This document shows positions 1 to 10,700 of a stretch of 64,000 nt of DNA, piece after piece. The notes beneath the pieces are model-generated. The model made no database searches. It saw only the letters and a list, made by a program, of their open reading frames with translations, and had not been told where the DNA came from. Source of the stretch: Toxoplasma gondii ME49. Lineage: Eukaryota; Apicomplexa; Conoidasida; Eucoccidiorida; Sarcocystidae. The DNA is taken from assembly GCF_000006565.2 (NCBI RefSeq), contig NC_031472.1, positions 773,227-837,226 on the forward strand, in the 5' to 3' direction. Position numbers and translations under genes: made by a program. How positions within the stretch are numbered: position 1 is the stretch's first letter; each line of letters begins with the position of its first letter.

Positions 1-419
1 GGAGTTGTGGCTCTTGGCACACACTGTAGAGATGCGTCAGTCTGAGGCAGAGGCCGCAAGCGCGAACGACAAGTGATGAGGGGGAAGTATTTGTTCGACA
101 GGTTGAGCGAGAGAAGGCGACAATCGGGGACCCAGAGACAGCAGAAGAGGCTTTAAGAGAGACAGAGAGAGGAGACACCCAGAGCGTTTCACTTCTTTGC
201 GATCACTGTTTTCTTCACCCGCACGGTCTGTCTCCTTAGACTCCTTTTTCTGTGTCTTGTCTCTGAGTTCCGTGATTCTCTTTCTCGTGCATTCTCTCTC
301 TTTCTTTTTTCTCTCTGCCCTCGCTCTTCTGTTCTCCTTCTCTCTTTCTCTCTCTTCTTCCTTCTCTTCTTCCCTTTCTTCTCTCCCATTTCTTCGCTTG
401 TCTTTTCCGGTTTCTTCAG
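1..419 (+). other. Intron of the RFC5-type gene
   Basis: No coding exon was recognised before 420. Bases 200-419 are a long C/T-rich tract ending in TTTCTTCAG, the acceptor for the first visible RFC exon. The purine-rich reading frames on the other strand are shadows of this tract. Confidence 0.6.
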
Positions 420-2585
420 TCATGGAGGCCTACGCGCGTAACGTCCGCTTTTGCTTGATTTGCAACTTCGTCAACAAAATTACTCCCGCCATTCAGTCGA
501 GATGCACCGGGTGAGGAAGCCTAGTGAGCCACCCTGTTTCCTTTGTGAAGCCGCTGGCCGAGCCACAGACGCAGGCGAGGAGAACTCAAGCGCGAAGTTC
601 TTCAAAGCAGATAAATCCTGGACGGTGCGAGAAAAAACTGCGGGTCATACGCAACGGAGAGCACAGAATCTGTTCGTTTCGCTCGCGAGAGAGACAGAGA
701 AGAGAAAAACATGGGAGGAGAGAGGAAACAGAGGAGCGCCGCGACTCTGACCGAAGGAACACAGAAGCATGAAAGAGAGCAGAAAGAAAAAATTGAACAA
801 GAGAGCCGTCATTTTTTTCAGCTGTCTCACGCAGTCCAGTCCAGTTCATCACTCTCAGCGAACGTGGTTGTGTGTATCTCAGAATTCTGGAAATGCTTTT
901 AAGTCCCGAATTTGTCAAGAGGGCACGATGAGCGAGAAGAAGCAAGACGCAAACAGAGACACCAAGATAGAGACAAAGATGAAAAATGACGATGAAAAAC
1001 GAGAAAAAATGCCTCGGCCTTCTCGATACGCTCTTGGTGGCGACATGTCCAAGAGAAGGGTTTCTGAAGGTTTCGAAAATTTTATTTTATTTCTGTCTCT
1101 CCCGTGGTTCGCGCCTTTCTTGAACAAATGTGTCTGGTCTCTGTAGGTTTCGCTTCACACCTGTCTCCTCTGCATCCGTAAGCCCTCAGAAACACCGAGG
1201 TCGCGCATGCAGTTTTCTATCGTTTTCAGCTGTTTTTTGCTTTCAGCGTCGCTTTTCGGAAGCGTGATGCGTTTTTCTTCTTCTCGTACTCGACATAAAG
1301 TCATGACCGGTCGTCTCGTTTCGCTCTTGTCTTCCTCGATCTCTCACAAGAGAACTATCGTTCCTTCGCCAGTCGTTGCAGTGCCTCTGCAGTGTTTTTT
1401 GCGTCCATTCCCAGCTGCCTACCTGATTCTCTGTCTCTCTCGATATATTTCACATTCCTATATATTTCGCATTCATCTACTTATCTATCTCTTTCTATCT
1501 ATCGGTCTACATATATATATATATATATGGATAGATAATTTGGTGTATATATGATATATGTATACACTTATACAGTCACGTCTACATATATGTGGACATT
1601 TAGGTATAGACATTCAGGTAAAGACAGTTAAGTATGCGCCAGCTGTATAGTCACGTTTGAGTGAGTGGATGTGCTGTCTGCTGAGTGTTTCTCTCGTATC
1701 AATTGCAGTTTCTTCGTTTTCCTCGCGACGCGTCCATGCGTTGAGTTGAGCAAATTGTCTTCGTTCATGTTTTCTGCATCTTTTTTTTTCTGCACTGCAC
1801 GGAGTCTCTCTTTTTCGAGCGTCCTCTCTGTTCCTTTTCAGCTAAAAACAAAAGCCGCACAGATTGTCCAGGACGAAAAGTAAGTCAAGTCCTTCTTCTC
1901 CTGGGACTTCTTCGGACTTTCTTTCTCTCTCTCTTCTTTTCTGTCTTCTTTCTGCCACTGCTTCACTCGGGCGTTCTTCTTGCGCCTTGCCTGCTCGCTG
2001 CTCTTCGTTCTTCATGTTCATCTTCTCTACGTTTTCGATAGTTCGTCGACCTCTTTTCTCGGCGTGTGGTTTGCTCTGCGTCGTCCGTCTCTGCGCCTTC
2101 TCGCCTCTTCTCCTTCTTCTCTGCATGCCCTCCCGTGTCTCTGTCTCGCATGTCTGCGCAGAATGAAGCTGAGCGACGACGGCTTGGATGCGCTGGTCAA
2201 AATCGGTGAGAAACCTCGATGTCTCTTTCCGTCGAGCTCCAGAGTCTCTACACTGTCCTACCGGGTCGGTTGCCAGTGCCATAGCAAAGCGTCATGAGGT
2301 GACGTCCAGGCTTAGATACGCACAAGTTGGGCGAGCGACAGATTGAAGACGACGCCTTTGAGCATCGCAAGGATCTTTGTCGAGTGAAACGCAGCTGCTT
2401 GAGGAGAAAAAACGTACAAACGAACCGAACGCGAATGTCCTCTGAGCTTCCAACGCCTCTACACACAAAATCAGAGATACATCTACATGTAGGTGTGTGT
2501 ACCTACAAGTACACATCAACGTGACTAGATATACAGACACCCGTTCTGACATATATATATATATAAATATAATATGTAATATATG

Positions 2586-2623
<38 letters not shown>

Positions 2624-3628
2624 CATACGAAGCTAGAATGTATGCACTTCTGTACAGGCGTCTCGGTGTAGTCGTGAGAAGCAGATTCGCGTGGTTTCTC
2701 TTTCTCTCTCTTTTCCCTCAAGCTTCCTTTTTCCTCTGTTTGTCGGTGTCCTTCACATGTTCTCTCTGTTCTTTGTCTCTGTTTTCTTGCAGCTCGTGGA
2801 GACATGCGTCGCCTCCTCAACTGCATGCAGGTGAGGACGTACCTTCGACCTCGAACGGACGTTTTTTCTTTTCTCGTCGTCACGAATTGTCTTTCTTTCA
2901 AACGTTTGAGACTGAGAAGCTTCGTGAGGTCCAGGTGGAGAACAGAGTTCTTGTTTGTGTTTCCCCATTTGCTCTGTTTATCTCTCTGTGTCTCCTCAAG
3001 TGTTCTTCGTTTCTTTATTGTTGCGCCTTTGCGTTCTTCTCCTTTGGTGTCTGTTTATCGCTTTGTCTCGTCTCGTTCCCCGGACTTCCCTCCGTTTTTT
3101 TTCTCCTTTTCCGTCTCCTTTCTCCTTTCGTCCCCGGTGCGTCGCCGTCTCTTCTTTTCCCCTCCCTTGTCTCTTTTTTCGATCTTCTCCCAGTTTTCTT
3201 GTCGAATTTCTTCGTATAGGCTTCACACCTGGCGCACCCGGGGGAGGAAGTCAACGCAGACATTGTGCACCGAACTCTGGGTCTGCCTCCGCCCTCAGAG
3301 GTCACGACGATGTTTGAGCGTCTCCTCGTTGCGGACTTCTTTGCATGCTGCAAAGGTAACTGTCGTCCGCGCATGCAGCAAATCTCGAAAAAAGAGGTGC
3401 CTGTCCACGCAGGCTTTCGCCGAAGAAACGCCACCGCAAAAGTGGAGCCACAGGGGTGTACAGATAACCGAAGGCGCCGCGATGCGAGCAAACAAGAAGT
3501 CGGACGGAAGAACGAAGTCAACAGTTAGACGACATCCCCTTCAAACGATAAAACAAACAAAGGAAACACCAAATCGCAGAGACCTTCACCAGGGGACGTG
3601 CCATTAATGCACAGCTGTGTTGATGTGG

Positions 3629-3673
<45 letters not shown>

Positions 3674-4277
3674 GACAGAACGATGGAGAGAGATGAATAG
3701 GTGAATATATGTATATATATATATAGAGAGAGAGAGAGAAAGAGAGTGTACTCACTGATACGTCTACATACATTCAGTTGAATTGAAGAATGCCTGTAGA
3801 GTCAATTTCAGTGCTTTTCTGTCGTGTTCCGTTCATAAGGAGAGATGTCTATCCTCGTTGTCCTGCAGAGTTGGACGAACTCGTTACTGCAAAAGGCTAC
3901 GCGATGCGGGACTGGGTCATCGGTAAGAAGAACAGTCGTCGAGAAATTTAAAAGTTGAAAATCTGATTAGATGTGATCCTAGCAAGATCACTCCATGAAA
4001 CCGGAATCTACTCAAAATAAAGCGCAGAGAGAAGACAAGTCCACCTTTTTGAGTTACTCGCGAGTGACACTTTGAACCGAGTGGCGTTTTTGCAGTGCAT
4101 GCGATCTTAGAATGCTAACCTTCCGCCGCTTTTCCATACGTAGGTGTACATGTCTATACGTCCAGCTGTGTATGCGCGTGTATTTGCGTACACGGATATG
4201 CAAGGATACATTTTTGTCTGTAAATTCTTTTGTTTGTCCATGTTTGTATATATATATATATATATACATATATATAT

Positions 4278-4324
<47 letters not shown>

Positions 4325-5426
4325 GGTGACTGCACCTTTCCTGTTGTAATGACTGTAGAGGAAAGTAAGTAGACATCCATATACGACGTTTTTGATTTCA
4401 TCGTGGCTTGCTTGTTGAAACATTTTGGGGTGTATTCAGCGTTTCACGAGAGAATCCTCCTCGTCGACTGGCCTGCCAACGTTTTGATCACCTTTGTCAG
4501 CCGGCTCGCCGACCTCGAGTAAGTTTTTCGTTTTTTTGTATTTTCTTTTAGCACTGCTTCCTTTTCCTCTTTTCTGTCACCAATTTACTCGCCGTTTTGC
4601 CTCTTTATCTTGTCCTGTGGCTGTTTCTGTCTTTCTCATCATCCCTTTTCTTCTCGTCCTCCTGCTCTCTCGAGCGCGAACGCTTGCGGGGAAACCTAAC
4701 GATTCAAAGAACCGCATGCATTTCCTGAGTTCCTCGACCTGCGGCTCCTTGCGCTCTCCCTTGGATCTTGCGTCGTTTCCCTGCCTCCTTGTTTGGCGTT
4801 GTCCTTCGGTCTGGGCGATTTGCCGTCTTCCGTATCTCTCTCTCGCTGCATCTGGCTCATCTTCTGTCTTCACCTTCCCTGGATTCTGTATTTTCTTTGC
4901 TCCTTCCGCATCTCCGTTATGCAGGGAACGCCTCGCCACTGGCGCCTCGGAGGCAGTTCAGGTTCGTTCCTCTACTGCCTGTCTTCTCCGATCGGATTTG
5001 CCTCCTCTCTCTTTCAATGCATCGCTCTGTCCTTGTTGTCTTGAACCTTTTCTTCTCTCCTGGTCCACATCTCGCTACAGTCTCGTCTCTCGCTCATCTC
5101 CCATCTCTCGGTCCTCTTCTCAGTTTCGACTCCTCTTCTCACTGTCGTCAGCGCTCGCCATGCGATGACGGTAAAGTTCTTTCTCGTCCTTCATGTCTCC
5201 AGTGCCCCTGTTCTTTCTTAGAAGTAATGGCCAGTTGGTCAAAGACGTCGTTTCGAAGCGGATTCTCCCTCTCCTGTCTCCCCACTTAGGTGTGTGTACT
5301 GCACCCTGGAGTCTCGTTTGTGTTTCCTTTTCCTTTCAGATGCATGCAGTCGTCGCCGCCTTCTTCGAAGCTCGCGCCGGCCTCCAGGCAGCCGCTGCTG
5401 CGACGCCTCCAATTCCTTCGCAGTGA
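420..5426 (+). CDS. RFC5: Replication factor C small subunit, RFC5 type (5' end outside window)
   Basis: C-terminal ~210 residues of a clamp-loader subunit, which with its partners loads PCNA on primed DNA in the nucleus. Exons 420-510, 1147-1177, 1842-1879, 2162-2205, 2793-2830, 3220-3355, 3869-3922, 4440-4518, 4924-4960 and 5340-5426 (TGA) join with every phase in agreement and GT-AG borders. Seen: the block NVRFCLICNFVNKI followed by QSRC (the conserved SRC motif of RFC small subunits), then ARGDMRRLLNCMQ, then the helical collar domain with DWVIAFHERILL and RLADLEERLATG. These fit human RFC5 (yeast Rfc3) better than RFC2 or RFC4. The first visible exon begins mid-codon (a Val completed by TC), so the AAA+ P-loop half lies upstream of the window. 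The residue two after SRC is Gly, where relatives usually have Arg; its codon is split by an intron. Introns 3, 6, 7 and 8 are long and several carry (TA)n tracts. Confidence 0.93.
1510..1528. repeat. (TA)n microsatellite
   Basis: Short TA tract inside RFC5 intron 2, beside tetranucleotide-like TCTA sequence. Confidence 0.9.
2550..2618. repeat. (TA)n microsatellite, imperfect
   Basis: Two TA tracts joined by AATATAATATG-type sequence, inside RFC5 intron 4. Confidence 0.9.
3631..3670. repeat. (TA)n microsatellite
   Basis: About 20 TA units in RFC5 intron 6; a second TA tract and a GA tract follow at 3704-3745. Confidence 0.9.
4247..4325. repeat. (TA)n microsatellite, compound
   Basis: TA tract broken by CATA and CACA units in RFC5 intron 7. 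Confidence 0.9.
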
Positions 5427-5532
5427 AAGACGCAATCTCGACTAGAAGTCGGAATCCTTTCTTTCTGTTTTTCTTTTTTTCCATACAAGCAAATACTCAT
5501 GAAGAAAACAATTATTCGTCGCCTCACCAATG

Positions 5533-5533
<1 letters not shown>

Positions 5534-5570
<37 letters not shown>

Positions 5571-5704
5571 CATTTGTATATGTGACTAAGAATATACATG
5601 TGGGTGATATGTCGTCGCCTACGTTTGCACGTGCATATGAGGACAAATACGTATACGTATATATATATATATATATATACATATAGGTATATATATGTAT
5701 ATAT
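5534..5704. repeat. (TA)n microsatellites downstream of RFC5
   Basis: Two TA tracts (5534-5566 and 5650-5704) separated by unique sequence, just 3' of the RFC5 stop codon. Confidence 0.9.
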
Positions 5705-6411
5705 CTCTATTTGTGAGGCGATGAACTTTTTGGGTGCACGCGCGGGGAGTTGTGGAGCAGTGTCTGCTGAGACGAGAGAGAAAACCACGAGTGCTGAACT
5801 TGTCTGAAAACCGAGATTTTCTCGAAATTTGTTTTCCCGACTGCAAGCGGCTGCTTGTCTTCAACGCATCCAGTTCTGTCTCTCCCTGTATACAGATTCA
5901 TATATCTGTAAATATGCGGAGAAAGAGAGATTCTAGACGTGTCTAGACAGGTGGATAGATGTTTGTCTTTGCCATGAGTTTTGGGGTCTAGGCTTTAGCT
6001 TAGCCGCGACAGCGTTTTGCAAACTTCGGCGACGATGCAAGTTTTTGAGTTGCCCAGAAGGTTGCTGCAGCTTTACGGAGATACAAGAGAGCAGACAAGG
6101 ACACTGACATGTCGAGAAAAAGAGCAGACGGTCGCCTTCGTCTGGACTGAAGATCTCTTCTTCTTCACCTCGAAGCGCGAGTCACGTCGAAGTGAACTTT
6201 CGGCTGTATGCGGAAAGCCGGCGCAACTTTGCCGTCAGGCTGCACAACGGGCGCGTCGTTTGCGAATCTGCGCAGCGCAGAAGTCCACAGAACTCGCCTC
6301 TCTTCGGACAGATCTACCGCGCAGCGGTGCGATTCATGCAACACAAAAGAGCCGACACTATCGAACACGCCCTCCTAAACAGCACGGCGTACATACACAC
6401 ACATACATATT

Positions 6412-6413
<2 letters not shown>

Positions 6414-6442
<29 letters not shown>

Positions 6443-6469
6443 GACGACATATATATATATATATATATG
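6414..6469. repeat. (TA)n microsatellite
   Basis: Two TA tracts around a TGGACGACA spacer in the convergent intergenic region. Confidence 0.9.
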
Positions 6470-7011
6470 TGCATGTAGACGTGTAAGTTTATAGGAGGGA
6501 ATCTGCGTGTTTGTGTACATTTGTGATTCATTGAATGCGTGCTGGAGGCGCCTGAATTTCAGGTCGGTTCTGCATCTGTTTGACCTGAGTGTTTAGCCGC
6601 GTGTAGGGCAACCGGAGGCTGCGGAAGGCGAAAGACCTCTCGATGCGTTGTTGTTTCTCACAAGACCTGTGAAGCTGGAGGAAGCAGCAAAGGTCCAGAG
6701 CGTCGAGGGCCGCCTCCCGCGCCTGTCATGTTTTTGAAGATGGAAAAAACGCACATCTGCTTACCCTAAAATCATATTCAGCGAGCCCCCGTTCCAGGCG
6801 AGGAAGCCTTGGAAATTTCCTTCGCCTCGGCGGCGAAGCATCGCCGTCAGAGAGAGGCTGGGGCGAACGGAGAAGCGGAGAACCTCCCGCAGAGAAACGC
6901 CGCCGAAGAGACGCGACTGGCGAAAACAGAACACCCGGAAACGCGCGCACAGAAGAGATGGAGAGGGAAGAGCACTGGAGGGAGAGCCAGCGCGTTGAAG
7001 AGACAGTCCAA

Positions 7012-7073
7012 AGAGAAGAGAGAGGAAAAGAGAAGAGAGAGGAAAAGAGAAGAGAGAGGAAAAGAGAAAAGAG
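7012..7073. repeat. 17-bp purine tandem repeat
   Basis: About 3.5 units of AGAGAAGAGAGAGGAAA, all purine on the plus strand. Confidence 0.85.
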
Positions 7074-7637
7074 AGGAAGAAGTCATCAACCAGAAGGACA
7101 GAAGCAGCTCATGTGACAGAGCAGATGTGCCTTGAAAACGAACGCATGCATCCACTCACGAAAGGCCCTTTGTGGAGGTGACTGCCTCCATTTTTCAGAA
7201 ACCTTCTGACTCTGTTTTCCTCTCGCTCATCGCGCAGGATGCCTGCTTCGAAGAAAAAGTTCGCCACAAATGCCTCTCTCTGTCTCTTCTGCTCCGCCAC
7301 TGTGCTTGGCTCTTCCACGGCTCCCTTGTCGCAAACCGCCAGGGAAATGCGGAGGGTGAATCCACACATCAGCAGAGTCGCTTCGTTGACTGTGGTGGAG
7401 GCATTTAAACAAACTCAAAGACTTACACGTGTACGTAGAACCGCCTAAACATGTAGAAGACAGAGACGCGACTCTACAAATGTACGAGAAGCTATGAAAA
7501 CAAAGCGGCATTTCAACCTTCGCATGGAGTCCCGAATGGAAACGCGCATTTGGGCCGCACCGAGACTCCCCAGCGGCATGCGAAGGGGAAAACAGACGAA
7601 ACATGAAACACTGGCAGTCTTTCAACAGTTCCGCAGC

Positions 7638-7654
7638 GGGTGTCTGTACACCCC
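7638..7654. repeat. Dispersed palindrome copy
   Basis: GGGTGTCTGTACACCCC, in the probable last intron of the unnamed minus-strand gene. Confidence 0.75.
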
Positions 7655-7741
7655 AACATTCACTCTGTGTGCGAGAAGAGCTGCCTCCGTTCTTCCAGAC
7701 CTGCTTTTTCGCGTCCTTCCAGGTCTGCTTTTTCGACGCAC

Positions 7742-10700
7742 CTGAATTCGGATTTTCTCTGCCAGTGGGCTCGCAACGAATTCCTCTGTCAGCTGGCGGA
7801 GAGACGCCGTAAGTTTCCCCATGAGCGTCGCGTGCAGTTGCGCCAGTTCTTCCTCAAAGGCCGCACTGGCGGCCTCCCTCAGACGCCTCCCGACCTCGTT
7901 CGCAACTCTTTCTTCGTAAGAGTCGTCGCCTCTCTCCAGACCGCCCTGGTCGTTACTTGCGTCGACATCCTTCTCTTCATCTCTCCCACCAGACTCCCCA
8001 TCAGCAGAAGAAGAGGAAGGAGCGGAGGCAAGAGAAGAGGGAGAAGAAATCTGGGATGGCACTGAGTCTCGAGAGAGGGTGACGAGAGAGCGCTGCAGTC
8101 TCGCACGCACCCAGGGGACACCCGCGAGTTGTTGGGTTAGCGATTTTTTTCGTTCTTGGAATGAGGAGAAGACGCGCTGAGAGACAGAGCAAATTGTCCT
8201 CTTGGCTCTCTCTGCAAGGCTTCCGACAGCAGGCAGCTGCCAGGCTCCCCGATCCGCCGGCGAATGACGGAACGAGAGTTCTTGTGAAGAGTTTTCGATC
8301 TTGGAGAGGCGAGGCGGGAGCAGCGACGCGGCTTCCCGCGCCAAATCCGACAAAAGCTGGAAACGGCAAGTCAGAAAGAGAAAAAGAGAAAAGAGAAAGT
8401 GCTCCACTCTCGCAGGCGCGAGTCTGACTGTATACCAGTACCGGTCGGCGTCGCCCAGTAGCCGCCAGTCGAGACGAGGACGGGGACGGCCTTTTCTTTC
8501 TCTTTGTTCTCTTCTAGTTTCGTTTCTCGAGGTATGCTTCGCAAATGCGCCTTCACAAATGACGGGCAGACACAACTGCGTTCAAGGTGGATGTACACCC
8601 CACGGGGGCACTCAAGGCCTTTTCCGGATTCGTCTTCCGATGCTTTCAAAGTCCTTTTTCATGGACGAGATATCCAGAAGAACGCTGGGAGTCGAGAGAC
8701 TGTCGCTCCTCTCCGCAGGCTGTGTGTTCCCCTGCACGCTCGATTTTGAACCTGAGGCCTTTCCTCCTTCACAGCTGCTTGCCTTCGCAACGTCTACGCC
8801 CTTCCCGGTGGCACTGGTTCCCTGGTTCCGTCTTTCGAGGCCTCGGCTCTCTTCATCGATCCCAAGGCTTTCTCTGCACCCCACCTCGTCTCCTTGTCGC
8901 TGTGTCTCGCTTGTCACCAGTGTCTCTCTTGTCTGCATTGGGACCTACCGCTTCTGCGGCTTGCCGCATGCGTCTGCGCGCCGCCTCGGCTTCCTCAGCC
9001 TCCTCGTCCTCTCGCCGCCAGAGCGCTCGGACCGCCTCGCGCGGAGAAGGGAAGGCCTTGAGGGCGGTGAGCAGAGAGGCGCGCAGCTTCGTCCGACTCC
9101 GACGCTCGAGCAGCATCAACTGCCTGAAGACACCCCGGCAGGCACGTACCGGCAACTGCACGAGAGCCGAAAAAAAGAAGAGAGAAGAAGAAGAGAAAGA
9201 AGCGAAAGAGAGAGGACAAAGGAAATTAGTGTTCTCTCCTCGGAAGTGGAGACTTACTGGAGATAGAGATGACGAAGCTCGTCTTGAAGCAACGTCTGAA
9301 GCTCGCGCCGGGCGAGTTGTCGCGCTGGCGTTTGCTGAGGGCAGAACAGGCGCACCACGCTCTCGAGGAAAGCCGTAAGAGACACAGGAGGGAGGTCTCA
9401 TCGTTCTCAACAGACGACGCAGCCTTCGTTCCTCTCTCTGTCCGTTTGTCTAGCGTTTCTTTCCTGTCTCTCGCATCGGTTCTTCTGTGCTTGTTCCCCT
9501 GCTTCCGCCTCGCTCCTTTGCTTCTTAAGTCCTACCACGGCGGCCAGGGTCGCGGCGTCGAACAGGGGCAGGAGCGTCTGGAGGATCTCCGAGCTCTCCT
9601 GTCCGAAGTGCGAAATGAGCTTTCCGTCGAGTTCCACGCGCTTTCTCCACTTTTGGAGAATCGGCTGCGCAGAACGAAAAGTTTGGCAAAAAACATTTGA
9701 AAAAAAATGAAACCTCCTTTGCCTCGCTTGCTGCACGGAACCGAACCACACACCTCTTCGCTGACGCTAAAGTGGGCCAGCACAAAATCTTTTCTTCTTG
9801 CTGCTTTGGAGATCCTGGTCATGGTGCAGTGCATCTTTTTGTTTTTCTTCAGTGTCTTGCCTCTTTCGTCTGCTCGAGGACGGACGTTTTTTCGCATGCA
9901 TGATCTGCCTCTCTCCAAGTCTCCCTGCTTCCCTTCTTCACCTTCTTCTCATTCGCCGCCTGTCTCTCTTCTGCTTCCCGCTCCTCCTCAACTGGCTTCT
10001 CCTCTCGCATTCAGTTTGGCGTTTTCTCGTTGTGGCCTGCGCTCCCTCCCTGTCCGGTCAAGGTCCTTGGGTTTCATCCGTTTTCGAAAGCCGATTTCTT
10101 TTTCTCGACGGATCTTCGTCTTCCGTTCCGGCGCGTCCGGTGCCGGCCTCGACTCTCTCTTCGCTTTCTCGAGAGCCTTCTCCTCCCCCTATCCCCCTGT
10201 CTCCCTGTCTCCTCGCGCTCCATCTCCCTCACCATCTCTCTCTTAGTCTCTTTTCTTTTCTCCCTCTCGCAACCTTTTTCTCCCTTTCGCCGTCGTTTCT
10301 CCTCCTCACTCCCCTCCCTCTTCTTCCTGTCGTTCCTCTCCTTCTTGTGCCTGTCCTCTTGCTTTCCTCACCATCGCTTGAGTGAGGAGCTTCTGCTGCA
10401 CTGCCCAGCAGAGCACCTCGGGCGCCACGAGCGAGGAAAACTGAAGCTCTTGAGGCAAGACCAGCCTCGCTGCGTCGCGGTCTTCCCGCTCTGCGTCAGC
10501 AGCGCTCGAGAATGGAAACAGTCTCTTGACAATCGCGTCTGCACAAAAGGCACAGAGGCGCAAGAGATCCGCCAAGGGTGGCTCTCTACGCTCGAAGCAG
10601 GTCCCTGGCAGATCTCTGAGGAACCAAGTTGAGAACGTTCACTCGGAGTCGAAAAGGCAAAGAAAAGATACGCAAAAACGGGAGAGGCAAGAGTCACAAA

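Larger units (their letters stand above)
5427..7741. other. Convergent intergenic region, RFC5 and the unnamed minus-strand gene
   Basis: The two genes converge here. The stretch holds (TA)n microsatellites near 5534-5566, 5650-5704 and 6414-6469, a 17-bp purine repeat at 7012-7073, and the palindrome at 7638-7654. The last exon of the minus-strand gene probably lies between 7150 and 7480. One phase-compatible possibility follows the acceptor CATTTGTAG near 7465 (minus strand) and ends in TAA after about 16 codons; another lies near 7370. I could not choose between them. The 6000-6400 stretch is open in several frames on both strands and shows no recognisable protein. Confidence 0.4.

Noticed and set aside
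4054..4423. ORFs rich in Tyr-Ile repeats
   Set aside because: They are translations of (TA)n microsatellites.
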